Shown: positions 41,966 to 53,234 of the stretch, piece after piece
Numbering within the stretch: position 1 is the stretch's first letter
Layout of the letters: every line of letters begins with the position of its first letter
Assembly (NCBI RefSeq): GCF_904849725.1
Contig: NC_058524.1
Coordinates: forward strand, 491,233,763 to 491,297,762
Direction: 5' to 3'
From: Hordeum vulgare subsp. vulgare
Lineage: Eukaryota > Streptophyta > Magnoliopsida > Poales > Poaceae
DNA length: 64,000 nucleotides
Made by a program: the position numbers and the translations under genes
The notes under the pieces: model-generated
What the model saw: the letters and a program-made list of their open reading frames with translations, nothing else
Told to the model about the DNA's origin: nothing
The model's database searches: none

Positions 41966-44900
41966 CTAGGACTGAAAGAACTCTGGAAATTCGGAACGGA
42001 GGTGATCCTCGCGCTCCCAAGTGGCCTCTTTGTCGGAATGATGTGACCATTGAACCTTGAGAAACTTGATTGACTTATTGCGGTTCTTGTGCTCAGTCGT
42101 CTCAAGAATTGCAATTGGATGCTCACGGTAGGATAGGTCGGGTTGAAGGTCGATATCCTGAAGATCAATTGTGCGCTCGGGAGTCTTGAAGCATCTCCGG
42201 AGCTGAGAGACATGAAACACGTCATGCACATTTGAGAAGTTTGAAGGGAGCTCTAATTGATATGCAAGGTTGCCTCTCTTGCCAACAATTCTGAAAGGCC
42301 CAACAAAACGAGGAGCAAGCTTTCCTTTCATGCCGAACCGAGTGCCCTTCATAGGAGACACTTTGAGATAGACGAAGTCATCGAGCTGATAATACATGTC
42401 ACGATGCTTGCTATCGTAGTAGCTCTTCTGACGGGACTGCGCTGCTTTGAGATTATCCCGAATGACATGACACATTTCTTCTGCTTCAGCAATCATGTCA
42501 TTCCCAAGAATCTGATGCTCACCAGTCTGTGACCAATTGAGCAGGGTACGACACTTCCTGCCATAGAGAATTTTGAATGGAGCTTTTCCTCAACTTGCCT
42601 GATAGTTGTTGTTATATGAAACCTCAGCAAAAGGTAGGCAGTCTTCCCACTTCATGCCAAAGGAAATGACACAGACTCTTAGCATATCCTCGAGGACCTG
42701 ATTGACTCTCTCAACTTGCCCACTAGTCTGAGGATGGAAGGCTGTAATGAATCGAATCTTAGTACCCATCGCAGACTGAAATGAATCCCAGAACTTGGAA
42801 GTAAAGATGCTTCCTTGATCCGAAGAAATCAGCATTGGAACACCATGCAACAAGACTACCCTTGACGTATACAGCTCTGCAAGGAGAGCTGCCGAGATAG
42901 ACTCCTTGACTGGAAGGAAATGAGCGACTTTGCTCAACTTGTCGATGACGACAAAGATGGCATCGTTACCTTTCTTGGACTTCGGAAACCCGGTGACGAA
43001 ATCCATCTCAACATGGTCGAACTTCCACTCGGGAATGGGCAAGGGATGCAAAAGACCTGTTGGACTTTGATGCTCTGCTTTCACCCTTAGACATACATCT
43101 CATTCATTTACGAACTGAGCAATTTCACGCTTCATGCGAGTCCACCAGAAGGTCTGTTTCGGATCCTGATACATCTTGGAACTTCCTGGATGTATCGAGA
43201 GAAGAGAGTTATGAGCTTCGTCCATGATAACCTTTCTGAGACCCCCTTTCGGAACGACAAGGCGATCCTCAAAGAACGATGTATCTCTGGCATCAACACT
43301 GAAGCATTTATATTTGGAACTCCCTTTGCCAAGCCAATCTTAACTTTCTTCACCATTGCATCAAGAAGTTGAGCTTGTCAGACTTGGTCTTCCAAGGTAG
43401 GAGAAATCTGAAGATTAGCAAGAAATCCCGGAGGAACTAACTGAAGGTTGAGCTTTCTGAAAGAATCACAAAGATCAGGCTGGAGAGGCTTCAAAATGAG
43501 ACTGTTGCAGTAAGCCTTCCTGCTGAAAGCATCTGTGACGACATTAGCTTTGTCTGGTGTGTACTCAACGCTCGATTAAAATCTTGGAGCATTTACACCT
43601 AACGAGTTTGCCGAAGATTGAGGTTAGGCTGGGTGAAGATGTATTTGAGACTCTTGTGATCGGTGAACACTTCAACCTTTCTCTCCAACAAGAGGTGTCT
43701 CCAAGTCATCAGAGCATGTACCACTTCCGCCAACTCAAGATCATGAGTGGGGTAATTGTTCTCACTTGGCTTCAACTGCCTCGAGGTATAAGCTACCACT
43801 TTCTTGTCTTGCATCAGAACTGCACCAAGACCATGAAGAGAGGCATCGCAAAACACTTGATAAGGTTTGGAGTCATCAGGAGGAACCAAGACCGGAGTAG
43901 AAGTGAGCTTCTCTTTGAGTGTGTCGAAAGCCAACTGACACTCTAGAGACCAGACATACTTCACACCCTTCTGAAGAAGACTTGAGAGAGGCTTAGCAAT
44001 CTTGGAGAAATTCTCAACGAATCTTCTGCAATAGGTTGCAAGCCTGAGAAAGCTTCGAAGTTGCTTCACATTTTGCGGAGGTTCCCACTCAACAATGGCC
44101 TGCACCTTCGATGGATCAACTTTATGCCCTCGGCAAAGATGATGTGCCCAAGGTAGACAACTTCCTTCAACCAGAACTCACATCTAGAAAACTTAGCATA
44201 GAACTTATGCTCTCTTAGCTTATCAAGCACAAGCCTGAGATGTTCTTCATGCTCTTCCTCAGTTTCTGAAAAGACCAGAATATCATCAAGATACAACAAG
44301 ATGAATTCATTCTTGAATGGGGAGAAGATATAATTCATCATCCGACAGAAGGTCGGTGGAGCATTGGCCAGACCGAAACACATCACCGTGTACTCATACG
44401 AGCCAAAGCTTGTTTTGAAAGCAGTCTTTGGAATGTCCTCTTCGCGAATGTGAATCTGATGATGACCCATCCTGAGATCAAGCTTCGAGAAGATCTTAGC
44501 CCCTTTCAGTTGCTCAAACAACTCACTGGTGTTGGAAAGTGGATACTTGTTTTTGATCGTCTTCTTATTCAATGGACGGTAATTGACACAGAGTCGTTCC
44601 GTACCATCCTTCTTCTTGACGAAAAGATCTCCACAGCCCCAAGGAGATGAGCTTGGTCTGATCAGATCCAAACGCTCTTGCTCATCAAGTTGTTTCTTCA
44701 GCTCCTTCAGCTCTTCTGGACCCAGTTTGTTCGATCGCTTACATACAGGCTCAGTACCCGGTTCAAGCTCAATTACGAACTCAACTGCTCGGTGCAGAGG
44801 CATTCCTGGCAGTTCTTCCAGAAAAACATCTTCATACTCGCAGACCACTGGGACTTGCGAAATTGGAGAGATCTCACCCTTCTCATTCAAGGAAAACTGA

Positions 44901-45447
44901 CGGACCGTGTCATCACGCGCTGCGAAGATAATCACGTCCTCCGAAGAATGAGTTAGCTTCACTTCTTTAGCTTCACAATCAACAGATGCCTTGTTCATAG
45001 CCAACCAATCCATACCAAGGATCAAGTCAATATCAGAGTTGCCAAGGACAATAGGAGAAGCTAGAAAGGCATAATCACCCATCTTGGCAGAGACATCCGG
45101 AACCATCATCTGAGAACTCATACGCATTCCCGGAGACACAACTTGCAGTGACTTTGGTAAAAACCCAGTCGAAAATTGTTGCCAGATGCAAAGGGAAATG
45201 ACATAAAAGTATGCAATGCACTCGAATCAAATAAAACCTTTACAAGAATATCATTAACCAAGAGATTACCCATAATCACGTCTGAGGAGTTCTTTGCTTC
45301 AGCTGCATTCACCATATTGACTCTCGCAGACCTGGGGTTGAACTTCACCATAGCATTCCTTGGAGGCTTCCCTGGAGGAGGGGAAGAAGATGCAGCTGAG
45401 AGGTGCACTTGTTGGAGTAGTGACCCTTCTGCCCACACTTGTGACAA
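41966..45447 (-). pseudogene. Gypsy pol: protease, RT, RNase H, integrase, chromodomain (broken)
   Basis: Reading leftward. Protease at about 45200 has FDSSALHTF, where DSGA is expected. RT (45139-44066) has GMDWL, LCVNYRPLNKKT, FSKLDLRMGHHQI and the catalytic YLDDILVFS. RNase H (44105-43599) has [25 protein letters not shown] and TDHKSL. The integrase HHCC region (about 43260-43090) has DEAHNSLLSIHPGSS, and its second cysteine pair is interrupted by a TGA. The integrase core (43084-42590) keeps MDFVTGFP, SSDQGSIF and SGQVERVNQVLED. The C-terminus (42496-41966) ends in a chromodomain with FLKVQWSHHSDKEATWE, implying chromatin-targeted integration. Several shifts separate the pieces. Confidence 0.92.
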
Positions 45448-46435
45448 GTAACATCTGACAGCGGACGGAACTGCACCTGAGGATTCCTTGCTTCTGCTGG
45501 AAAGCTACGTTGGGTGGGTGGGAAGAACCACGACCACCTGGCTGCTTGAACTGCTGAGTCTGCAGAGGAGGAGGAGGAGACACCCAGTATTTCTGCTGCT
45601 TCTGGACCACCTGAGTTGAGGGCGACGAGCTGGAATCCCTGAAACGCTTCCTCGAGTTCTCCACCCTGATCAAAGCTGCCTCGGCCGTGAGAGCCAAGTT
45701 ATAGAACTTATCAAACTCATCGGGATCATGCAAGGCAAGGGCCAGCTGCAAGTCCTCTCTCAGACCACCTCTGAACTGATAGATCTTGCTCTTCTGATCT
45801 GGAATGTCCTGCAAAGCATATCGAGCCAGCTCATGGAACTCGACGTTGTACTTGTACACAGAGGAACCACCTTGCTTCAAGCATCTGAACTTCTCACGCA
45901 TCTCTTCCACAAAGCTAGATGGGTTATAGTGAGACCTGAAATCTGTGCAGAAATCGTCCCAACTGATCATCCTGCCTCCCCTGGAGTCCTTCAACTGCTG
46001 CCACCAAACTGTTGCGTGCCCCTTGAGCTAAAACGTTGCAAACTTGACGAAGTCCTCTGGACGGACATTGCTGCACTCAAAGTGTTTGACCATGTCCCGA
46101 ATCCAGTCCTCAGCGTCGAACGGCTGGTCACAAGACGTGAAACACCTCGGCTGGTTCGGCAGAAATTGATTCAAAGATGCAAACTGATTACCACCATGGT
46201 TGAAATTGCCCTGCTGCTGATTGGTCCTCTCTTGCAACAGCTGGATTAACATCTGGGTGTTAGCATTTTTTGCAGCCATCACCGTTTGCCAAGCCTCTGC
46301 AGGAGGAGGAGGCGGCGGCGGAGGAGGCGGAGGAGGTGGTGGCGGAGCACCAGCATCCTCGCGACCCGGATTCTGGCGAGTTGATGGAGCCATCCTGAAG
46401 ACGGACAACACATTAGCCCAGAGAATAACATTCAA
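45299..46435 (-). pseudogene. Gypsy gag with proline run and zinc knuckle (broken)
   Basis: The probable start is MAPSTRQNPG within the frame beginning 46435, followed by a run of 15 prolines from a GGC/GGA microsatellite (about 46301-46345), then QPFDAEDWIRDM and a TAG after KFATF. It resumes with RMISWDDFCTDFRSHY and DPDEFDKFYNLALTAE, typical of chromovirus gag. Near 45450-45410 a shifted frame gives the CCHC knuckle CHKCGQKGHYSNKC. Gag packages the RNA in the family. The TAG and at least one shift inactivate it. Confidence 0.88.
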
Positions 46436-46439
46436 GGTA

Positions 46440-47440
46440 AAGCTGAATCAATAGGCAGAAATATCTGAACAATAATATTTAGCAATTGCACTGGAACAAA
46501 ATAGTAAGAATGCTTCCTCAAAGTTATTGTCGACAAACATCCGATTAAAGACCACTTCCGAACCAAGTATGAGCTAGAACTGCTCGGAACAAACATATGA
46601 CAGAGATTCCATCCGATATCTTTGTGGATATGATCGCACGGGCTCGAATTTACAGTAGCCATCCTATGCAAGGCAGTGCACACGACTTACAAAGCATCCC
46701 GGAGTCGTTGCAAGCTACAAGGACTCTTTAAGACACAACGAGAACCGCGGTAAGACGACCATGAACAAACGTACCCACTGAATGTCGAATCCCAACCTCA
46801 CATCATCCATCTGTAGAAAGATTGTCCTATAAGTCACTACCTGATATCCCACCTATGAATTCCCGAAATATCTGGTCATGCAATCTGGTACACGGATACA
46901 AGGAGTATTATGTCACACAACTCCTATACTAACCCATCCAGTGTATCACATCCGTCAACACATAACCAGAATTTCGGACCTTCATCTAACACAGACCCTC
47001 GTAATCACAACGATACAAAGTGTGGCGATAAATCCGGAACTCTGTGCACCAGTACTGGGGAAGTCGGACTCCTCTCGTCACAACTAGTATTGAAGCAATT
47101 ATGAACATCCTCCGTCCAGAGATACTAAGAAATCTAAATGATGGCGATGTGCACAAGAATCCCCTAGAGGTGAACTCCCCAGAAGAAATCAAGTCAGACA
47201 GGAGGCACCAAGACAGAACTCCGTCACATCGATATCATATAGATTTCAAAATATCCGCGTGATCCTAATTTTTTTAAGCGAGAAGAGGAGTAGAATTAAG
47301 ATTTCCTAAGTTAAGAACCTCACCAGAGCATAGAAGAGGAGAAAAAAGAAACCTACTCTCCGATATAGCTAAGACTCAAATAGTTTTACTAGACTCGACT
47401 CGGCCAAGTTCGATCAGACAAAGGCTCCTATGGTCGTAAG
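46440..47440 (-). other. Gypsy untranslated leader
   Basis: 1 kb between primer binding site and gag without a supported frame; no other element was seen. Confidence 0.7.
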
Positions 47441-47454
47441 GCTCTGATTACCAA
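47441..47454 (-). promoter_or_regulatory. Gypsy primer binding site (initiator tRNA-Met type)
   Basis: The minus strand reads TTGGTAATCAGAGC two bases after the LTR. It matches the usual TGGTATCAGAGC (complement of tRNA-iMet 3' end) with one inserted A. Confidence 0.8.
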
Positions 47455-49072
47455 CTTGTAACGACTCAGATGCGGCCCTTTCCTATTTCAGGGGCGATGC
47501 CTCAAAAGGGAAAGGGGCGCATCTAAACGTTTCGCAAGCAAGATAATCATAACATTACATAACTAAAAGAGTGACAAGTAGGGCATACACTTGCTATCTG
47601 AAAAGAGTATTGCATTAAGCTTACAAACACACATTATTCAGAGTATAGTTTAGTCTCGCTACGGACAACATGCAACAAGTAAAACTATGACCTCCCTCAT
47701 GCTGGCCCACGATCACGACCACAACCTCATTCCTCCGGATAGTTCACGTACAGATGGCCAGAGTCCTCATCGAACTCCCACTTCAGTTGGTTGTCATCAG
47801 GATCTCCTGCGTCGGGCGTACCTGTACCTATTGGGTTTGTAGTAATCTGCGAGCCACGGGGACTCAACAATCGAATGACCTTGGTATCGAATCTAGCCAA
47901 GTTATTGGGTGAAGAAGGTTAAGTTTATGGGTTTGCAGCAACCTAAGCATATATGGTGGCTACCTACGATGATCAGTGTAATCATATGGTGGTATACGCG
48001 AGCGATCGAAGACTAGATTGATCACTAAGTGATCCTGAACACCTACTTACGTCAAACATAACCCCACCATGTTCTCGATCGGAGAACAATCTCCGAAGGA
48101 GACAGTCATGGTTACACACACAGTTGGTAGTTTTATTAGAGTTACTTTAAGTTGTCTAGAACTAGATGTTAACAACATATCCACATTTGCCACATAACCG
48201 CGGGCACGGCTTTCCGAAAGATTAAACCCTGCAGGGGTGCTCCAACTAGTCCATCACAAACTGCCATGGGCCGCAAAGTAATCCTCTATCACGAAACTCG
48301 TGATCTCGTCAGATTCCTTAGAGGAAAACCTCAACTTTGAGGAGACCCAAAGTTTCACCGGAATCCCTATACGCAAGATATATCGCTAAGGTAAGAAAAA
48401 TCTAACAGGACCTCCCGTCGTGTCGACGACCCTGATAAGAGCCGCGTTTCTCAGTCTCAGGACACGACGGATGGAAGTAGATACAGGAACCAAACCTCAA
48501 GTTTCCTTGCGGTGGCCCAGCAGGCAGTCCAGTTTGGACCAACACTCATGAGGAGCACTGGCCTTGGTTGTTGATTAATTCCTCGGGTTAGCTATTCCCT
48601 ATGCAAATTATTATTAGGTTATTAGCATATTAAAACCAATATTGGGTCGTGCCGGACAAGCCTTAACACTACACGATTTATCAAGGGGTCCCCATAACAA
48701 CCCCGAACGTGTTAGGAGCGATCAGTTATGGAATCAAACACCGGTAACCGAAACTAAGGCGGCAAAAACGGAACAAATTACCCGGCAAAGGCTAGGCCTT
48801 CCGTTATTTACCAAATATATAGGTGCATTAATTAAATAGGAGTTTAAACATAATGATATCAAAATACCCATGTTTACACATGAGACAGCTCGCACCTGCA
48901 ACTAGCAAAGCTACTCATGAAAGGTTGAGCAAGCCTACTTAGCCAAACAACATTTGCTAGGACAAGGAGGTGTTTGAGGTTCATGGCAAAGACAGGTGGC
49001 ATTATATCAAGTGGTAGGCAGCGAGCATGTGATGAAGGAAATGTGATTCTAAGCATAACAAAGCTAGATACG

Positions 49073-49340
49073 GTGTCAAGGTCACGGTCATCTTGCGTGT
49101 GATGTCTTCAGCTTGGAACTGCTCTTGTTCTTCCTGTACGTACTCTCCAAAATCCACGTACTCTCTCTCTGTTCCCGATGCTACCCAAGATAAGATAACA
49201 GCCAATGAACATGACAAAACATAATGCAACAATCAATATGATGCATGTGTGAAGAAGGAAGCATGCATCACTATTCTAGTCACTTTCATATGCATTTGTT
49301 GAGTTAATTGAATTCTAGACAGAAATTTCATATTAAGTTA
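49073..49340. repeat. Indel between the two Gypsy LTRs (about 260 bp)
   Basis: This block (beginning TGTCAAGGTCACGGTC) has no counterpart at the matching point of the left LTR (24117/24118). No target duplication or TIR is seen, so a deletion in the left LTR is likelier than an insertion here. Confidence 0.75.
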
Positions 49341-50894
49341 TCTTGACATGCATGAATATGGCATGATCATGTGCATCACGAGAAAACTATGCAAAAACAT
49401 ATAAAGAACGTAGAGAACGGAGTCACAGATCAATCAAAAACTACAAAACAAGTTTCAAAGTCCTACGGTTCAAAACAGCCACAAACACACTCTAATGGAC
49501 ACTCCCTGGTGTAACTAGGTTGCCACATGATCAAGCAACAAATTATAAGTGCGGTGGTGCATGGGAACACACCACACCATCAACAATGCCCACACAAGGT
49601 TCAAATCAATACAAACATACAATCTGTTTCCAACAACAACATATTAGTTTGTCTACAATATTTAAAGTAGCTACAACCATCTAAATGAATCAATCAAGAT
49701 ACGAAACAGAAGCCATCGAAAAGATCTACAACCCTGAACAAGAAGCTAATGCAAAGGAATCACCCATGAGCAGATCTATTGACACTAACTTGGACAAAAT
49801 ATCACAGTTTCTGGGACTTAGTGAAAATCCCAGTTTTTCACCAGCTGCTTATGCTCTGGAGCATTTTGGCAACCTCCAAAATGATATCTACAGGAAGTGT
49901 ATGAGCATTAAATTTAAAAGGGAGCTAAACAAACATAAAAGCTCACAAACATTAGTTTGTTGCATGGGCTAATTCCAAACAGATGAGCTAATTCACACAA
50001 GACAACAGGGGAAGAAAATAACATCAGATTCCCAGACTTAGTGAAATTCACAGGCTTTCATAAATCTATTAGTTTCAGCTAAGTGTCCACTTTGACAGGG
50101 CACAATAGGTGCATACCAATTCCTAAGAACAAAACAAAGGCCCCATGCTGTAGAGGGCTTCACCCATTACCATTCCATCAAGGAATCATCCACAAAGGGC
50201 CATAGCACCACCTAATGTAAAGCTCTAAACATGGCATCATATCAGAAAAATAACAGTTTTATGAAGTTGCTCTTAAGTTTAATTTGACTGCACCAATGGA
50301 TTCCTGGGATGATTCTACCCCAAAATCATATATCATACATGGGTGCTTGCATGTAACAACAAAGCACAAAGCTAGCTCGAAAATGTCACATAGGATCCAA
50401 TAAGCTACAAATAACTATCATCACATGTGGGAGCTATCACATATTGCCTCACCTACACATGCACATCACTAGGGCAAGAACAACCTATCTAGGCATAGCA
50501 TGGATTCACTAACATATAGAAATGTGGTCATCCACACACACACACATGTGCACACACATACACATGCACATGTATATAAATGAACTCACACCACACCATC
50601 TACACCTACACATGCACACACACCATAACTACTGACACAACACCACATAGAAGGTTCACACAACACCATCATGTGAAGATGCAAACATGTATATGTTTGT
50701 GCACACTTGCACAAGTGTGTGTGTGCAAACACATGCACACATACACACACACATCTCCACCTAAACACTAACTACACACTCTTACACTACCTCTAGTGCA
50801 ACATGGAAAAAATAAAAGAAAACATCACACAAGCCCCTGGTGTTGAAAGAATGAACACAAAACAACAAAAGAAAAGAAATGAAATAAAAAAAAG

Positions 50895-50972
50895 GGTAGG
50901 GTGTGGGGTTCGAACCCACAACCCCTGTGGTGCATCCACAGGCACACACCACTTGGCTATGATTCTGTGCTT
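50895..50972 (-). other. tRNA-like module 1 (right LTR copy)
   Basis: A-box at 50959-50949 and B-box at 50917-50907, same as module 1 of the left LTR. The boxes are unchanged while surrounding bases differ slightly. Confidence 0.55.
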
Positions 50973-51054
50973 GACTTAGAGAGGGCTTCAGGCTAGGTAG
51001 CCCTCTATGGCACTGCCCTGCTACTGGCGAAAAATAAAGAAAAAGAAAGGCGCT

Positions 51055-51122
51055 CGAGGGGGACTCGAACCCGCGACGCACGGCGCTGGTGCACAGCTCG
51101 GTTGCCACTGCGCTACGGCGAG
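51055..51122 (-). other. tRNA-like module 2 (right LTR copy)
   Basis: A-box at 51115-51105 and B-box at 51071-51061, both identical to consensus. Here CTCG near the start can pair with CGAG at the end, giving a partial acceptor stem absent from the left copy. Confidence 0.6.
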
Positions 51123-52596
51123 AGATCTTAAGAGAGAGGGGGCATGTCTCCTTTTGAGCAGCCCCTCTCCACCTGCACACTATCACGGCGGCGGCCGGAA
51201 TAGGGGAGGACGACAGGATCGCTACATGCAGCAATCATTGGTGGTAGGTACTGGTGGGGGATGCGGCGACCTAGGGGAACCCATTCACGAGCCTAACTCA
51301 CCGAAAGGGGGAGTCCAACGGCGGCGCAAGGAGCTGCAGCTCTCGGCCATGGCAGAACACGACGGCGGCGACCCACTACGCACCGATAGGGATTAGGCAC
51401 GAGGGGAAAGGGGAAAAAGGCGACGCTCACCCAGTTGCATGAAGACGGGGACGATGAGTCTGCTTGAGGAAGAGGAAGAAGAGGCGAGGCGGAGGAAGAG
51501 CCGCTGCTCCGATCCGGCAACGACGACGCGTGGCCGACGCGAGGGAGGAAGATCCACCTTCGCTAGCGACGAAAATGGAATGGGGGTGGTTCCAGCATCC
51601 TCGCGGACGCCTCGAACGCCGCGGGGGAGGGTGCCGGCGACGAGGAGATAGCGGGGACGACGACGCTCTCCCTCTAAATCCTCTCTCTCTTTGAAGTCTT
51701 ACCTACTGAGGGGGAAGAAGGAGGTGGCGGCGGGGAAGAGGAACCCTAGCATGCACGCCGAGGGGGAGGTGCTAAATAGGGGGAGGATTGACGGCCTCGA
51801 CGTCCATGAAGCCACGAACGTGAGCTCTCTCTCTGAAGCCTGACGGAAAGCGGGGAGGAGGGGGACACCGTCAGATAAAGAAGAAGAGGGACGGGGAGAA
51901 GGCCGCTCGGGCGAGAGAAAGAGGCGAGGCCCAGAGGAGGAGGAGTAGGCCGGCCCACCTGGGCTTCTGTGGAGCTTGGGAGAAAGAAATTAAAGGGGGG
52001 TTTTTCTTTTAAAAATAAAAGCCATAAACAAAAACTCACAGGAACAAGTAGAAGGGTTTGTTTAGAAAAATAAAAATAGCTAGGGGCTGAGGGATTTATG
52101 TCCTACTTAAATAAAATATAAACCATATTTTTAGACAAACTAAATTTACCCATGAAACAGGAGTTAATAATGTTGTTTTTATATAAAACCCTATGTACCT
52201 AAAGGCTAATATAGCAATGAGAGTTACCCGCTCAATCACAATTAAATACTCTAAATGTTTAACCTTTTTTAAACAGGTTCAATCAAAGTATAACTCACAA
52301 GTTTAAAATCCAAAGGGGGAAGGGCATTGCATTGTTTTGAAAGGCATAGTTGGAAAGCTTTGTTTGAAAACATCACACCACTTCACACCACTCAAGGCAA
52401 GCTAGCACAACCATGATGGATCAACTAGCAACACAAAAATGAAAGCAATGCAATTGATGAGGATGCCATGATGCAAGATGATGACATGAAATGAAGCCAC
52501 TTGAAATGATAAACTTAATAACATCCAAAACATGGTTCCACAAAATAGGAAAGGATCCAAATATGGAAAGGATTACATGTGGGATGTTACAATAGG

Positions 52597-53234
52597 GTCC
52601 CGTCATCATTGGTGATGCCAGGTTGAAGGTTGAAGTGAGATTCAAACCTTTGCCCTTGAGGTTAATTGTGTCCCAGGAACTGCTGATACAGAATAACCAC
52701 ATGCTGAGATCTGAATCAATATAGCGCCTTATGATGTATAAGACAACATTTTTCTGTTTGTGGTGTGATCATTACCAGGGGTGAATCCTGTGGTCTTGGA
52801 TTTCACACATCATCCCAAGAGACACAAGAGTGATCATTATGTCCATGGCCTAGATAGGGCACTGGTGTTCATTGAGGGCGAACCTCAAATTCCCTATCCA
52901 TCGGTTACGAGTGATAATTAATTTATGGTTACTAAATTAAAAACCATCATGGTTGATGTTGTAATGAACTTAGCAAAATTAATGGGTATTTCAAGAAGTT
53001 ATCTTGAAACCATTAATGTGAATATCAAATTGCTAAGTATGACACCTTGAAGATAATATTCAAATGGAGTGGATCTCGCAACACTAGGGAGTATAATCTG
53101 ATGAAATTAGTAGATACTCACTCATAATGCCTTGTGTCATAACTTAGAAAATTTTGTGGGAGAGCACTTCATAAAGCAATCATAATGTCCAAACGACAAA
53201 ATGTAGGCTTTATTAGTAATCATCGATAATCTGC
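52597..53234 (-). pseudogene. Continuation of the old Copia element (gag region remnant)
   Basis: By position this is the 5' side of the Copia interrupted at 22496. The minus strand contains Copia gag-like short runs but no frame longer than about 90 codons. It ends abruptly at 53234 where a new TG-starting sequence begins. The assignment relies mainly on the ATAGG target duplication that links both flanks. Confidence 0.5.

Larger units (their letters stand above)
22502..52591 (-). mobile_element. Gypsy (chromovirus) LTR retrotransposon, minus strand
   Basis: Both LTRs start TGTAACGACTCAGATGCGG and end GTTACA on the plus strand. The target duplication ATAGG is perfect (22497-22501 and 52592-52596), so this is one insertion. 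The internal domain (41939-47456) reads leftward: primer binding site, gag, protease, RT, RNase H, integrase, chromodomain, polypurine tract. The integrase C-terminal chromodomain places it among chromoviruses; Tekay-like is my guess. Its left LTR was later split by the CACTA transposon at 25401-39932. Stops and shifts in all ORFs and LTR divergence show that it is inactive. Confidence 0.92.
47457..52591 (-). repeat. Gypsy 5' LTR (5135 bp), uninterrupted copy
   Basis: It is bounded by TG at 47457 and CA at 52591. It serves as the empty-site reference for the CACTA insertion: at 50611-50630 the sequence runs straight through the point where the left copy is split. A minus-strand TATA-like CTATTTAGC near 51770-51780 (also in the left LTR near 41110) precedes a GC-rich leader and could be the LTR promoter. 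Its length is at the upper end for LTRs. Confidence 0.9.
17942..53234 (-). mobile_element. Degenerate Copia retrotransposon, minus strand, split by later insertions
   Basis: The 3' LTR (17942-18167, TG...CA) is followed on the plus strand by CTCCCCCTAATG, which is a polypurine tract on the minus strand. Internal Copia-like coding remnants lie at about 18590-22496. A hAT-like element (20495-21126) and the Gypsy element (22502-52591, target duplication ATAGG) interrupt it; the sequence resumes at 52597 and continues to 53234, where another LTR-like sequence begins. The 5' LTR and primer binding site are not found, so the element is truncated or continues beyond later insertions. It has many stops and is old. 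Confidence 0.75.

Noticed and set aside
40211..51122. Real tRNA genes in the Gypsy LTRs
   Set aside because: A- and B-boxes fit, but I could not form proper acceptor and anticodon stems, so they are reported as tRNA-like modules only.
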